Positions 24,614 through 34,440 of a stretch of 64,000 nucleotides of DNA are shown here, piece by piece. The translations under genes and the position numbers were made by a program. This DNA is from Symsagittifera roscoffensis. Its lineage: Eukaryota > Xenacoelomorpha > Acoela > Convolutidae. Numbering within the stretch: position 1 is the stretch's first letter; every line of letters begins with the position of its first letter. Below the pieces are notes generated by a model that did no database searches, was not told where the DNA came from, and saw nothing but the letters and a program-made list of their open reading frames with translations. The stretch covers positions 5,543,209 to 5,607,208 of the forward strand of contig NC_087065.1 of the NCBI RefSeq assembly GCF_963678635.1. The letters are read 5' to 3'.

Positions 24614-25239
24614 TTAAAATGGTTTGAATACAACTTTACGCTTTTTGAGCGCATAGCAAGCTGCTACTGGCGGCGTCTCTGGAATGTTTTTAGGACCAGT
24701 TGATTCAAAATCATCGTCGGAGGGTTGTGACACAGATCTGATCGGTGTTGTTATCGTTGTCACGTCTGCAGTTGAGTCCGGAGGAGAAGAGATTGACGTC
24801 GTTGACTCGATGTCCCAGTAAGATGCACGCTCTGCCAAGTCCCTAAAACAACCTTCCTGGTTTTTGTACAAGTGAATCGTCTCGCAATCGTAGCGAAAAA
24901 GGATTTTTCGAGGTGACTGTTCGAGATATTCGGGGTTGTTGATGTCAGTCTTGTCCAAAGCAGGATAGGATTTGGTCTCTGTGGAGCTGTCAAAAAACTT
25001 TTCCTGCTCTGACGCAGAAGGGTGATCTGGTTGAGTAAATAATTGGGAAGCATCATGTGGCTTTGAGTAGTCCAATCGCAATACTCCTGGTCTGAGGGTC
25101 GATGAGCCAAGTCGTTGAATGGAGATGGCATTCTCTCCCATCCTTGCTGTACAATGACGACCGTTTCTCTCATGTAGGTTTGGTATAATATCGTTCGCTC
25201 AGTTTCCGAAGTAGAGATAATTTGCAGAGGACTCGTCAT
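24614..25239 (-). pseudogene. Unrecognised Polinton-encoded protein, frameshifted
   Basis: The ATG at 25239 opens a frame that reads sensibly for about 70 codons (MTSPLQIISTSETERTILY onwards). A second frame then continues from about 25020 to a stop at 24614. The two overlap, and codon composition suggests one original protein of about 210 residues with a single frameshift near 25020-25040. The C-terminal part is rich in Ser, Thr, Pro and acid residues and ends in a basic KKRKVVFKPF tail that could act as a nuclear-localisation or DNA-binding signal. I do not recognise a family. Its place between protease and polymerase fits the lineage-specific accessory genes of Polintons. Splicing instead of a frameshift is possible but no clear sites were found. 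Confidence 0.45.
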
Positions 25240-25982
25240 GGTTACAACTTGAATTTTGTCTTTCTTTCAGAGCTGAGTTTCAACTGAGTTGTTTGAATGA
25301 GAATGAGAGAATGAAAATAAGTAGCATATAAGTTTGAATAAAGTAGGAGGGTGTTTGGGTGGTGGTTATGGTTGTGGGTGAACTAAAAGCGTGCCCTATA
25401 ACTTTTTAATATGTTTTATGGAGGGGTTTAGCATATGTGTGACAAGACGGACATACTTAAGATCTATACTTCAAAGAAACCACGTGGCGTCTTTTTTTTA
25501 TATCCTCAGGGCAATATGACATAAAAATTTAGACTTCAAAGACATTGTGGGTGTACCGACAGGCGAACCAGTATCACGATTTATGTTTTAATTAGGTTTT
25601 GTCAAACAAAAGTTATCAGTGCAATAAAACTTTTAATGCCTCATAAACATCTAACCGTAAAACAACTGAAATGTTCCCTATTAGACCCGAAGGTTTTTGT
25701 TAAAGTCAAACGTAACTTAAACTAGATAACAGCAAATTATTGCTATCTCTACTTCAAATAGAGTGCATGACGCCTTTTTTTATGTCCCCCGGACGAGTGG
25801 CTATAAAGGTCTCCACTTCAAAGTGAGTACATGTATGCCGACATGTAGCATTAACTGAGATTTATGACCCATTCAGGGGCTTTCCAGACAAAAACGACAG
25901 ATGCAATAAACACGCTTTTATATTGGAATAAAAAAATTTCAAAAAAACATATAAATTAAATCACTTCATAACATCAAATCAG
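25240..25982. other. Spacer with a repeated promoter-like block
   Basis: No ORF is convincing. Two related blocks at about 25465-25560 and 25745-25835 share ACTTCAAA, a (G)TGACGCC-like core, a T run and a following TCC. They lie upstream of the unknown gene at 25239, so they could be regulatory duplicates. That reading is inference. Confidence 0.3.
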
Positions 25983-26426
25983 TTATATCAACATATGTTT
26001 TGCAAATCGCATCATATAATGATCATTCACTTTAAGCCCTAGAGGAAATCTAGATGTTATTATCAAATGGGCAACGTAAACACAATAAAGTCCACATAAA
26101 ACTGAGTTTGCTGATTGAATATGTCTGTTCATCAGTATTTGATTAGTTTCACCGTCATGTAAACTCATGAAGCGTCTCGCATATTTGTATACGTTCGGAT
26201 ACGTTGTTAGTTTTTGTCCAAGGGGATCAGCGAAGAAAACTTGTCCATCAGCTCGAGCAAACAGTAACCAATAAGTACCCGGTTGATCAGAGTTTGATGC
26301 GTTCACAATTAAAAATGTTTTGTCTTTTTTCGACGCCAATGGACAATTAGCTGGTCCAATACCTTCAAATCGATACTTTAAATGTTTGCATCAATTGATG
26401 AGCTCATATATCTGAACATTGTCCAT
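25983..26426 (-). pseudogene. Adenain-like cysteine protease of the Polinton, degenerate
   Basis: This is the capsid-maturation protease of Polintons, related to adenovirus adenain and Ulp1. The ATG at 26426 begins a typical N-terminus (MDNVQIYELI), but an in-frame TGA lies at 26391-26393. The rest reads without a break to 25983. Counting from the first codon after PANCP, the Asp of FADPLGQ is residue 38, Gln 75 and Cys 82 (VLCGLYC). The position that should hold the catalytic His, before Trp in a GTHW-like motif, is Tyr (TAT, about 26266). One transition would change CAT to TAT. Both lesions argue for loss of activity. It sits immediately downstream of the major capsid gene, as is usual. Confidence 0.8.
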
Positions 26427-26479
26427 TTTTTCCCGTTTCTTACTCTTTCTCGCTCTCTCTTTCTCTCTTTCTCTCTCTT

Positions 26480-28201
26480 CTAGGTCATGAGAGTCTTTTT
26501 GGCAATTTTTCTGTCAGAACGGACGTATAATGTTGATGCGCGCTCTCCCATGAAAAGTAACTCAATATTCCCAGTAAGTGAAGCGTCGAATTTAAGCTCC
26601 ACGGATATTGTGCAATTGGTCAATTCAGGATGAATAAAACCATGTGAATCCTCGTGATTAGATGTGAGATCAAATGCCATAATATAATGATTGCTATAAT
26701 TAGCCAGACTGATTCCATGACTATTGTTGAAAACAAAATCCAGAGCTTCCAATGTGTTATAGTAAATTCTTTTGTTTACAGTCGTAGATATTGGAGTACC
26801 TCCAATAGGTAGCCCGTTCCTGTGCACAATGATTTCATTCAATCTGAATTTTTGCTAATGAAAAGGATTTGATCTATTTGTGCCCAAGTAAGCCTCATTT
26901 GTACTCATTGCCACAATCATTCTTCGTAATGGCTCTTTCGCGAAAACATCCTCTTGACGCAAGCTTTGTACTCCGGTAGTGGCCAGAAAGGTTCGTGGTA
27001 GGACTTCGATATAATTATATATTGCTGGGCTTTTCAGCAGCGTTTTTTCTATCGATGACAACACAAAGTCTTTCACTGTCATTTTTCGCACATATAAGTT
27101 AGCTTCAGTGATTTGAACTTGGTAATGTTTACCATTGTCCTCTGGCATAACAACAAAGTCGTTAGGAGAACGTTTCAGAGAAAGACGGGCAGTGACACCA
27201 CTAATTAAATGCTTGTCACAAGACAAGAAGTCACATGCTATTTTACCAAACAACCTCAACTCGACCGAAGCTGCTACAAGACGTTTAAGTTCTGCAACAT
27301 CAACAGCTCTCCCAGCCATATCATCCACATTTGCTGGATTATCCTCATAATAATAGCCTTGGCAAGCAAGCCAAGTTTTTTTTGCGTCATTACCGTGAGA
27401 AACTTCAGTTTCAATAAAACTTTTATGTGCAAAATTAGCATTGATTGTTGAGATTTTTTCGCCATTTAAAGACAGCGTGCATTCGGAAAACAAAAATGAA
27501 AGTGGATTATTGACCAAATATGGTGTGTCTTTTAGTCCCGCATCGGTAGCATGAGTTCGTAAAACATTTCCGTTGTTTTGTACAACTCTCAGCACTATTT
27601 CAAGACGAGTGCGCTGAAGATCAATGAAGTTGTTTCGATCTCTCAAAACTTCAAACTCAAGCATAGGACCATCAGGCGAGTAGGATGGTCCAACTTTTTG
27701 GTTAAAAGCCTTTTCAAAGGTTACAAGTAGAGGAGGTTTTTCAAACAAATCTAGAGAACTGTGGGTCGCTTCAGTTGGTATCAAATTAGAAATCATTTCG
27801 CACTCTGGTGAAGAAATTAGAGCGACTTTTTGGTAGAGTTCGTTTCTTTGAAATGGTACCGCTGGTTTTTTTCTGATTCTCTTCACTGAAGTCTTCCTCT
27901 TCTTGATCTTGCGAGCAGATTTTTTTCCGCTTCCAACTTGTTTTTTAATCGTATTCTTGACTGTACTTTTCAAAGCTTGCTTGGGCGTTTTTTTCTTAGT
28001 GGCTATATTAATAAGCTCCGGAGCAGCTTGGACAAACAACTCATTTCCGATTCGTTTTGCTGCAGGTATTATAAATTTTCGAGCTAAAGGAAGCGCAACT
28101 CTTCCAATTCCCATTGCCAAGGCACCAAAGCCACTGCCTCGTTGTCTGTAGTGCCCTGAGAAGTGCGGCATAGTCGCTTGATTATGGTAATAAGCATCCA
28201 T
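26480..28201 (-). pseudogene. Major capsid protein of the Polinton, one in-frame amber stop
   Basis: A frame of about 573 codons from the ATG at 28201 to 26480 is interrupted only by a TAG at 26855-26857. The N-terminal 100 residues are rich in Gly, Arg and Lys (SGHYRQRGSGFG, then KKKTPKQALK and KKRKTSVKRIRKK), a likely DNA- or membrane-associated arm. The body matches the long Polinton capsid protein predicted to form a double jelly roll, with LDLFEKPP, NNPLSFLFSECTLSLNGEKI and LISGVTARLSLKRS. The last 120 codons after the stop continue the same fold in the same frame, so the stop is recent or suppressed. The listed start replaces a GTG 15 bases upstream. Confidence 0.85.
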
Positions 28202-28215
28202 ATTTAATACCAGCA

Positions 28216-29090
28216 CTAAAATTTATGAAATTTTAAAGTTAGAACAACTTTTCCTCCTCCACCCGCAAATGGGACAAGACGACCAGTTTCGGTTCGCAAG
28301 TTTACTCCAATGCTTTGAATAATATTTACTAGAAGTTTCTTGTAATCTAAATTGCTGAAAACTTTGCGATGATTAGGTTCGATCGGACACACGTTACCGT
28401 TTTCACTCGCCGATTAGTATCAGTGACTCTTAATAGCGGAGCTTTGGTATCCCCAACAAAATGGTAGTGAATGATATCCAAGTATATCAACATTAATTGA
28501 GTACCGGCAGTCATGTCAACGGGATAGTCAGAGATCAAATTTTGAGTTGTTAATATGCTTTGTACTTGGCTGGAACGTGTGTAACCTATGTGGTATCCTG
28601 TTCCATCTCTTATGCCTTTCAAACCCAAAATACTGAGAATCTGAGGACTCTCAAACGTAATTCCTTCCAAGTAATGCATCCATAACGTGAGGTGACTGGT
28701 AATTGGATCGATATCATAACTGAAGTTTTCAAGCTCCGTCTTCAAGTTGATTTCGTTAATTATTTTTTTTACATCATCATATAAACCCCTTGTAATTTCA
28801 ACTCGTTCACCATCATATGGCCTGGAAATTTTATCTTTATTAACTTTTTGACGTGCTTTGACTTTGTCTTTTTTGTAGTATATGAGCTTTGTGTCTGTTA
28901 CATTGTTTATATGAGTGGGGAGTGTTATTTCTGTCAGTGCTACTTTCCATTTACCTTGGAGATTGATCTCTTCGTTTAAAAGATTTTTAAAGTAGGCCAA
29001 TGAGTTTTCACTGAAAATGTTCATAGACGCCGATGACACCAAAGTAACCGTAAAGGAATCGTTGATAGCGTCATCAAAATTGTTAGTCAT
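28216..29090 (-). pseudogene. Minor capsid (penton-like) protein of the Polinton, late frameshift
   Basis: The ATG at 29090 begins a frame opening with FTVTLVSSASMNIFSEN, the hallmark N-terminus of the Polinton minor capsid family, followed by LQGKWKVALTEITLP. Near residue 200 the conserved YLDIIHYHFVGDTKAPLLR segment is present. The annotated frame stops at 28347, but the family's C-terminal TGRLVPF and KVVLTLKFH strands are found in another frame ending at 28218. A single small indel near 28390 has therefore displaced about the last 55 residues. The predicted fold is a single jelly roll, placed at capsid vertices by analogy with adenovirus-like virions. The gene lies directly upstream of the major capsid gene. 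Confidence 0.82.
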
Positions 29091-29157
29091 GGCTGATTTT
29101 CTTGTTCTTGTTCTTGTGCCTCCTCCTCCTCCTCCTCCTCCTCCTTTTCTTCCTGCT

Positions 29158-30070
29158 CTACCATTTTACTACTCTGATTAGTTCATGCTCATAGAATTTT
29201 CCCTCAATTGGCTCCTTGTTTGCGTCGATAAGGTTATAAGTCGGAGGATTTCTTGTTGGTACGTCAAATATTTCAAAAATTTCGTCTGTGAAAGATTGTT
29301 TGTATCCCTTCCGAAAAGGAATATCAATTTTTGCTAATCTGACAAAATTGCCAACACAGAGTTTTGGTTGGCGAACTAATTTTTGAGATTGTTCTACTCG
29401 TAATGAAATTAGATGTGGAACATCCTTTTTAGTCACTTTATTTGGTGCCTTTTTTATGACACGATTCGTTCGTGAGTTAATTGTGTGAACAAATTCTTGA
29501 AGCTTGTCTATGCAAGAGTAATTCCATTTGTGCTCCAAATATTTGTGAATCAAACTCTTCAAAGATCGAATATTTTTCTCGGAAAATGCAGATTTTTTTT
29601 GCTCTCGGTTGTGTAAGTCAAAATACCTTTCTTATCACATAGTGACTGAAAAGATCCCTTGATTCTGTGCCCTTGTCTACCCAGAGTTTTTTCGGTTGTT
29701 TAATCTTAATCATTTTTTTGAATGCTTCTGCTGTTGCAGTAGCATATTTTGATTTCAATTTCTGCACACGTAGATATCGAGACATACAATCTACAGCAAC
29801 CAGGAGATACTTAAAATCTTTGTTGTTTTTTGCAAGTTTATCAACATATCTAAATCAACTGACCATATTTCGTCTATGTCATAGACTGCTACTTTTAACC
29901 CAGGTTTTTTTTCGACGAACTGATCGATATTTTGTATATGCGTGCTCTGAGTGTAACAAATGTCTAACTTTCCGTCGTGGTAGTTTGGTTTCGTCTTTCA
30001 AGTTCTTCACATTTCCAAACAGAGCTGCCCCTCTAGATGTGTACTTTTTTAAAATATTTTCTCTTCAGCT
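29158..30070 (-). pseudogene. Retroviral-type integrase of the Polinton, several frameshifts
   Basis: The intact C-terminal 134 codons (29562-29158) contain TINSRTNRVIKKAPNKV, FRKGYKQSFTDEIFEIFDV and GKFYEHEL, typical of the Polinton integrase C-terminal domain. Upstream, the rve catalytic core continues in other frames. The first Asp lies in an IWSVDLD segment near 29860, the second in WVDKGTE at about 29677, and the Glu in SEKNIRSLK at about 29580. The last two are about 33-35 residues apart, as in DD35E enzymes. Frame changes occur near 29855, 29655 and 29570. The N-terminal zinc-binding part reaches about 30070. The enzyme would insert the element and make the 6-bp target duplication. Confidence 0.82.
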
Positions 30071-30702
30071 GGTGTAGGTTTGCCATCTCTTCGTTTTTGT
30101 CTCCGTCGTTTCTGTCGCTGAAGTATCCGAACCGTAATAGGGCGTTCCGTACGAATCAGAGTCTTCTTGGTAGTCTTCTTTTTTACCTCTTTGCTGTAAG
30201 CTTGTACTTTTGGTGCCTCTGCGTTTTTTGACTGTTTTTGAGCTTGAGGATGGGCTGTTGGTACTGTCAACACTTGTTGGTTGTTTGGTGGGACTTTTGA
30301 TTTTTGCTGTAGTAGCAATAGCTGACTTGATCGCGTGTTTGGCATATGTATTCATAACCGACTGTTCGTTAAGGTTAAGAGCCGGAAGAATGATTATGAA
30401 AGCAGGATTTTGTAAATTTTTGTTCTATGGTTGTATATCATACACAGAAATTGATGCTTTGATTGCAGTGGGGACCTTGTCCAGATAAATTATTTCGTAA
30501 TTTTTGTTTATTTTGACCCGAGTCGATGATTTAATAATTTCCAGAACATTTTTTAGCTCGTGTAAGTTTTTTTATGTCCATGATTTCTAACTGTCCTAAT
30601 ATACGTTTTTCAACAGCTCCATAGCATCAGTGGACTCATCACTACCATCATTCGTTCCATCTCCTTCATCTTTGGTCATAAGCGTTGTTGTTGTTGTTGT
30701 TT

Positions 30703-30764
<62 letters not shown>

Positions 30765-30985
30765 GGCTGTCTGTGGTCCTCAGGTGCAACAGTAACTGGT
30801 ATTGGTGTTGTGTCAGTTGATGCATCACTTTGTTTCGGAGGTAATTGCGGTCTCATTCGGTTCAAGTATGATAATTGAGGCTTTTTATGTTCAATTGAAT
30901 TGTCAAGCAGTACATGTGCTGCACGTGGTTGCTCTCGAACATAGACATGCTTTGGAATTAAAACAAACGCATCGGCTGCCACCAT
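30065..30985 (-). pseudogene. Conserved Polinton protein of unknown function, frameshifted
   Basis: The ATG at 30985 opens MVAADAFVLIPKHVYVREQP, an N-terminus that recurs in animal Polintons next to the integrase. The frame includes a poly-Thr run coded by a (GTT)n microsatellite and stops at 30596. A second frame from about 30355 to 30065, with basic and Ser-rich segments (SSSSKTVKKRRGTK), is probably the displaced C-terminal part of the same gene. The join lies near 30590. The function of the family is not established. Its C-terminal portion overlaps the start of the integrase region in a different frame. Confidence 0.55.
30684..30766. repeat. (GTT)n microsatellite coding poly-Thr
   Basis: About 27 GTT units with one interruption near 30701. 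Read on the minus strand in the gene's frame it gives a Thr tract broken by one Lys. The open shadow frame on the plus strand codes poly-Val and is not a gene. Confidence 0.9.
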
Positions 30986-30988
30986 TGT

Positions 30989-31199
30989 TTATCTTCTAAG
31001 GTAATTGAAGCAAAAGTAGAGAATATGTCGGATTAGATTAAACCCTTGCTTACTCAAAATAATTGCTTGTTTTTTATCAAGGTTCGTCTGTGGGTTGATT
31101 AACAATTTATATATTTCTTCAAAATTGTGTATGTTAGGGATAATAAATCGCACTTTACCATTGACTACATTCAGCAAGCATTTGCATATAACTGAAATC
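30989..31199 (-). CDS. Small Polinton protein, possible remnant
   Basis: This short frame lacks an ATG at its start. It contains VRFIIPNIHNFEEIYKLL and then KKQAIILSKQGF with a hydrophobic C-terminus. The LSKQGF string recalls the small basic Polinton proteins that end in a QKGGF motif and an amphipathic or membrane helix. The likeness is short, so this is tentative. It lies between the packaging ATPase and the conserved protein gene. Confidence 0.35.
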
Positions 31200-31318
31200 A
31201 CATTTCAATTTGATATTTTTCTAATAAAACTTCGAAATTGAGAAGGATTCAATTGAACCATGTGCTGCAGAATAGATCGTTTTCTCGCGTTCATTTGTTA
31301 TGGGTGTGACAGGCTCTG

Positions 31319-32226
31319 CCTTACTTAATGGTAAGTAAAAAAATTGATGGACCTGGTGGTATTATGTTTGAACAGTATCGTAAATAATCTGATGTTCGGG
31401 GATCTAAATCAATTAATAGATGTCCGTATGTGTCCTTTGTGACAAGTTCATAACAGCTTCTCAAAAATTTTGTTAAATTCAGTTGCCTTCCAAGATGCTC
31501 TAGTTGCTGAATATCACGAGGTGATTTGAATAAAATGATATGCGATGTGTTAAATCAATTGTTCGGGACCAACGACTTTGCTGGAATAAATTATGCTTGA
31601 CATATATAACATCTAAACCTTTGTGTCTCCCTGCTGTTGCGAGTTTAACAAACTCGTTGTCATTGTATATTTCTTCACAGGAATCATCAAACACTGGAAG
31701 AACATTTTCAATGTTCCTTAGCCCATCAAAACCGTTGAGTTTCACAAACCCAATGTTAATATTGTGAGACTTCCCTTTTTCACTGTACATCGGTTGACTT
31801 TCTGTGTAAAAGAAGATTGCTCTTTTAAACCTTGGATAAAATGTTTTTCCTTTCAAAAGTTTGAATATTAACTCTGTTTTCCGGATCCTGAAGGTCCAAC
31901 AACTGCCATAAACACTCGCCTTGACGCATCAACAATTTACTTCTTATCCGAGGATTTGGTAGTACGTAGCCATCTAAACCGGACAGGATTGAGAACCAAA
32001 CTGATGTTTCCTCACAGCTTAGTTTCGTCAAAGAGAGTTTGTAGATACAGAAAGTCAATAAAATTAAAATTAAAATCATTTGAGACATGAAAACCATTTC
32101 AGATCTCGGTACGGTTACTTTATTACAAAATTTCCAAGGTTTTCGCTCAACACTGTCATTATTTTCCTCATAAACAAAATCAGTAATGATAGTTGCATCA
32201 GTTTCATCAACTGCTATTTCAGACAT
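31319..32226 (-). pseudogene. A32/FtsK-type packaging ATPase of the Polinton, frameshifted
   Basis: The ATG at 32226 begins MSEIAVDE. After a hydrophobic N-terminal stretch the Walker A loop GPSGSGK lies at about 31880-31900. There a run of four A (minus strand, 31877-31880) is one base short of keeping the frame. The next frame holds the Walker B strand VLPVFDDSCEEI and the family's TAGRHKGLDVIYVKHNLF segment. A second shift near 31520 moves the SPRDIQQLEHLG region to another frame that ends near 31320. The protein would drive DNA into capsids. Both breaks are small indels, and the first lies in a homopolymer. Confidence 0.8.
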
Positions 32227-33213
32227 TTTGTTCAAAATGATAAAAATTGTTGTTAAAAAAATTAATTATTTTCTGAACAGTAATAAATCTCATATCGAGT
32301 ATAACTTGTACAGACATTACTCTCACTAGCATCCTCATCATCATACATTTGCAAAACATAGTTAGCAGGAACATTTTCAGTTTTTAAATGAACATAATTT
32401 TTTTCACAGAGTCCTCTGTCACTTTCTGTTGAATTTCTTTGGGTAGCTCACTGCTGGTTAGATCCAATTGAACTCCGGGTTGACGATGTTTGGGTACTAA
32501 GACTAGCTTGGGAAGGCAGACTCCTCGCTTGCTGGCTAACATTTCCAATTTATTTGAATCGCTGGAAATAGATGAACTGATCAATCACGGGAAAAAATCT
32601 TCGCAGAGTAGTCAATTCTTCTTCAGATAGAACAACTTGCTCTTTTCGTTGCAAATTTGGCCTCTGCAGTCAACGCGCTCTATTCGGGTCAATGAATTTT
32701 TAATATCCTTCTCTGGGGTCATCCAAGCATAAAGAACTGAATTTGGAGATAGATAAGTCTCCACTTTGGCTAACCTCTCCGTGTTGATCATCGTCATTAT
32801 TTTATCAACCAATCAAAAAAGGCTTTGGATTTTTTTAGAGCACAATGATTTTTGGAGTTGTAATGAGGTATATATTTGCAGCAGTTCCAAAATTTGTCGT
32901 AATGTAAGTTTTCATTTCTTGGACAACCCAAATCATCAAGATTTTCTACTCTGCGGTCTAAATATTGGGCTAGGAAGTCTGCCTTTTTCCTTTCCCTTAG
33001 AGCTCCGGGATTCCTCAATACAACATTTTGGATAATTTGGTTGAGATTTAAATATAAGTAATCACCACTATCCCAATGAAGTCCATGCAAGTAATTCGTT
33101 AGCCAGCTGTACGCTTTTCGTTAGCCAGCTGAATCACTTAAATATTTGTCTAACGAAGAATTTTCTATCCCGATCAGTCCACCATAAGGTCTCAGCTTGA
33201 TAGCAACATCGTA
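32227..33213 (-). other. Upstream Polinton region with ORF fragments
   Basis: Short minus-strand frames at 32384-32584, 32612-32812 and 32797-33090 read like coding remnants (for instance VYAWMTPEKDIKNSLTRI-like and ALRERKKADFLAQYLDRR). They lack starts or are cut by stops. None matches a family I recognise. They may be the C-terminal part of the duplicated unknown gene just upstream. Confidence 0.35.
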
Positions 33214-34440
33214 GTTTATATCGTTAGTAGTCGAGAAGAAGAATAGGGAACATGCAGCTAAGAAATAATTCCGACGGTTGGTGTTTTCTGGATACGTTTT
33301 TTTCAAAGTAATAAATATCTCATGGATAATTTCCAGGTCCGTTGAAGTTACAGTTCGTTTTTCCAATTTCAATTTTAATTTTTGCTAACACTTCTCCAAC
33401 CTGCTTAATTTCAAGCCAATGGAAATGAAAGTAACCTTCCAGATACCACTTACTTAGACCTATATCTCGATGGTATATATTTAGATAAACTACCGGAAGT
33501 TTTTGATACTTTGAAAGTTTATTATAACAAAGTCGTGTTTTTCAGTCCAGCCCTTTCTCAATCATCATTGAGTTGAAATCAAATGGATAATCAAAGATAT
33601 TTTCATAGGTAGCAAAGGTCAAATCAGTTGCTTTTCCATATTTCTGTTTTGCATAAATACACCACGTTATTTGTAAAAGCTCATCCAGATAAAACTGTTC
33701 TTTACAACTTTCTGCATATTCTCTATTTGCAATTTCTTTGGCCCTCGACACGAAAACTATATGACAATTGTGAATGTATTTGTTTTTTATTTGACACCCA
33801 GTTGAAAAAACAGTGGAAGATAAATGCTCCGAATCAATGTCACTTGTATGCCAACTTCCCATTAAGTTCATTTTTTGCAATTCATTATTCCACAATTTTA
33901 CCATTTTTTATTACTACCTTATCGTCTAGACGTAACAGCGACGACTGCAACCGGATTGCAACCTTGGTGAGTAATTATGGTTTACATGCGTTTCAGTGTT
34001 AATACATTTAAATCATGGAAGTACTCTACAGCAGTCAATAGACCGTTAAAACTATGCTGGCCAAAGCTATACTTGCTTTGTTTTATTACCAACTCCAAAA
34101 GTATAGCAGCTTTCCAAGTCGAACGTACCAAAGGCGAAAGAATGCTGATTTATGCTTTTTTCTAAAGATAAATTGGGTGAAAAAATATTAAGGATCCTCT
34201 TTTGATTATCCGCCAGGGATCTAGAAATTTGCTACCTGGTTATATGACTCTTGGTAAAATCCTCAGGGGGGAGGCCACCCAAAAGTTTGGATCCTCAAGT
34301 GAGGATCTTGTAATCCACCAGCAAAATGCCGGCTGACTACAAGATAATTTTGGACCCCTTAGGTGTCGGATCTTAGGCGCCCACGTCTTTTTTTAGGTGA
34401 TTTTTCCCCCCCCCTAAAAATCCCTGGCGGACCCCTGGCA
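33214..34440. repeat. Tandem duplication, unit 1
   Basis: It aligns with 34441-35667 at an offset of 1227 bases with few differences. The unit contains the start of the unknown minus-strand gene and about 240 bp of the Polinton terminal repeat (about 34190-34435), without the last AGTAGT end. The join lies within GGACCCCTGGCAG. Confidence 0.9.
33542..33904 (-). pseudogene. Unknown Polinton gene, first duplicated copy
   Basis: The ATG at 33904 starts MVKLWNNELQKMNLMGSWHT. The frame runs 120 codons to a stop at 33542, and recognisable continuation in nearby frames reaches about 33120. The copy at 34659-35135 reads through this stop position, so the stop here is a lesion of this copy. There is no known domain. 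It is acidic to neutral with many aromatic residues. Being the first gene inside the right terminus, it could be an element-specific accessory gene. Confidence 0.5.

Noticed and set aside
27135-28151. Plus-strand ORFs opposite the capsid gene
   Set aside because: They are antisense shadows of the minus-strand capsid frame.
30630-30878. Plus-strand poly-Val ORF
   Set aside because: Shadow of the (GTT)n microsatellite inside the minus-strand Polinton gene.
34195-34440. Third copy of the terminal repeat as an independent MITE
   Set aside because: It is part of the 1227-bp tandem duplication at the Polinton's right end, and the homology includes the Polinton terminus in the other copies.
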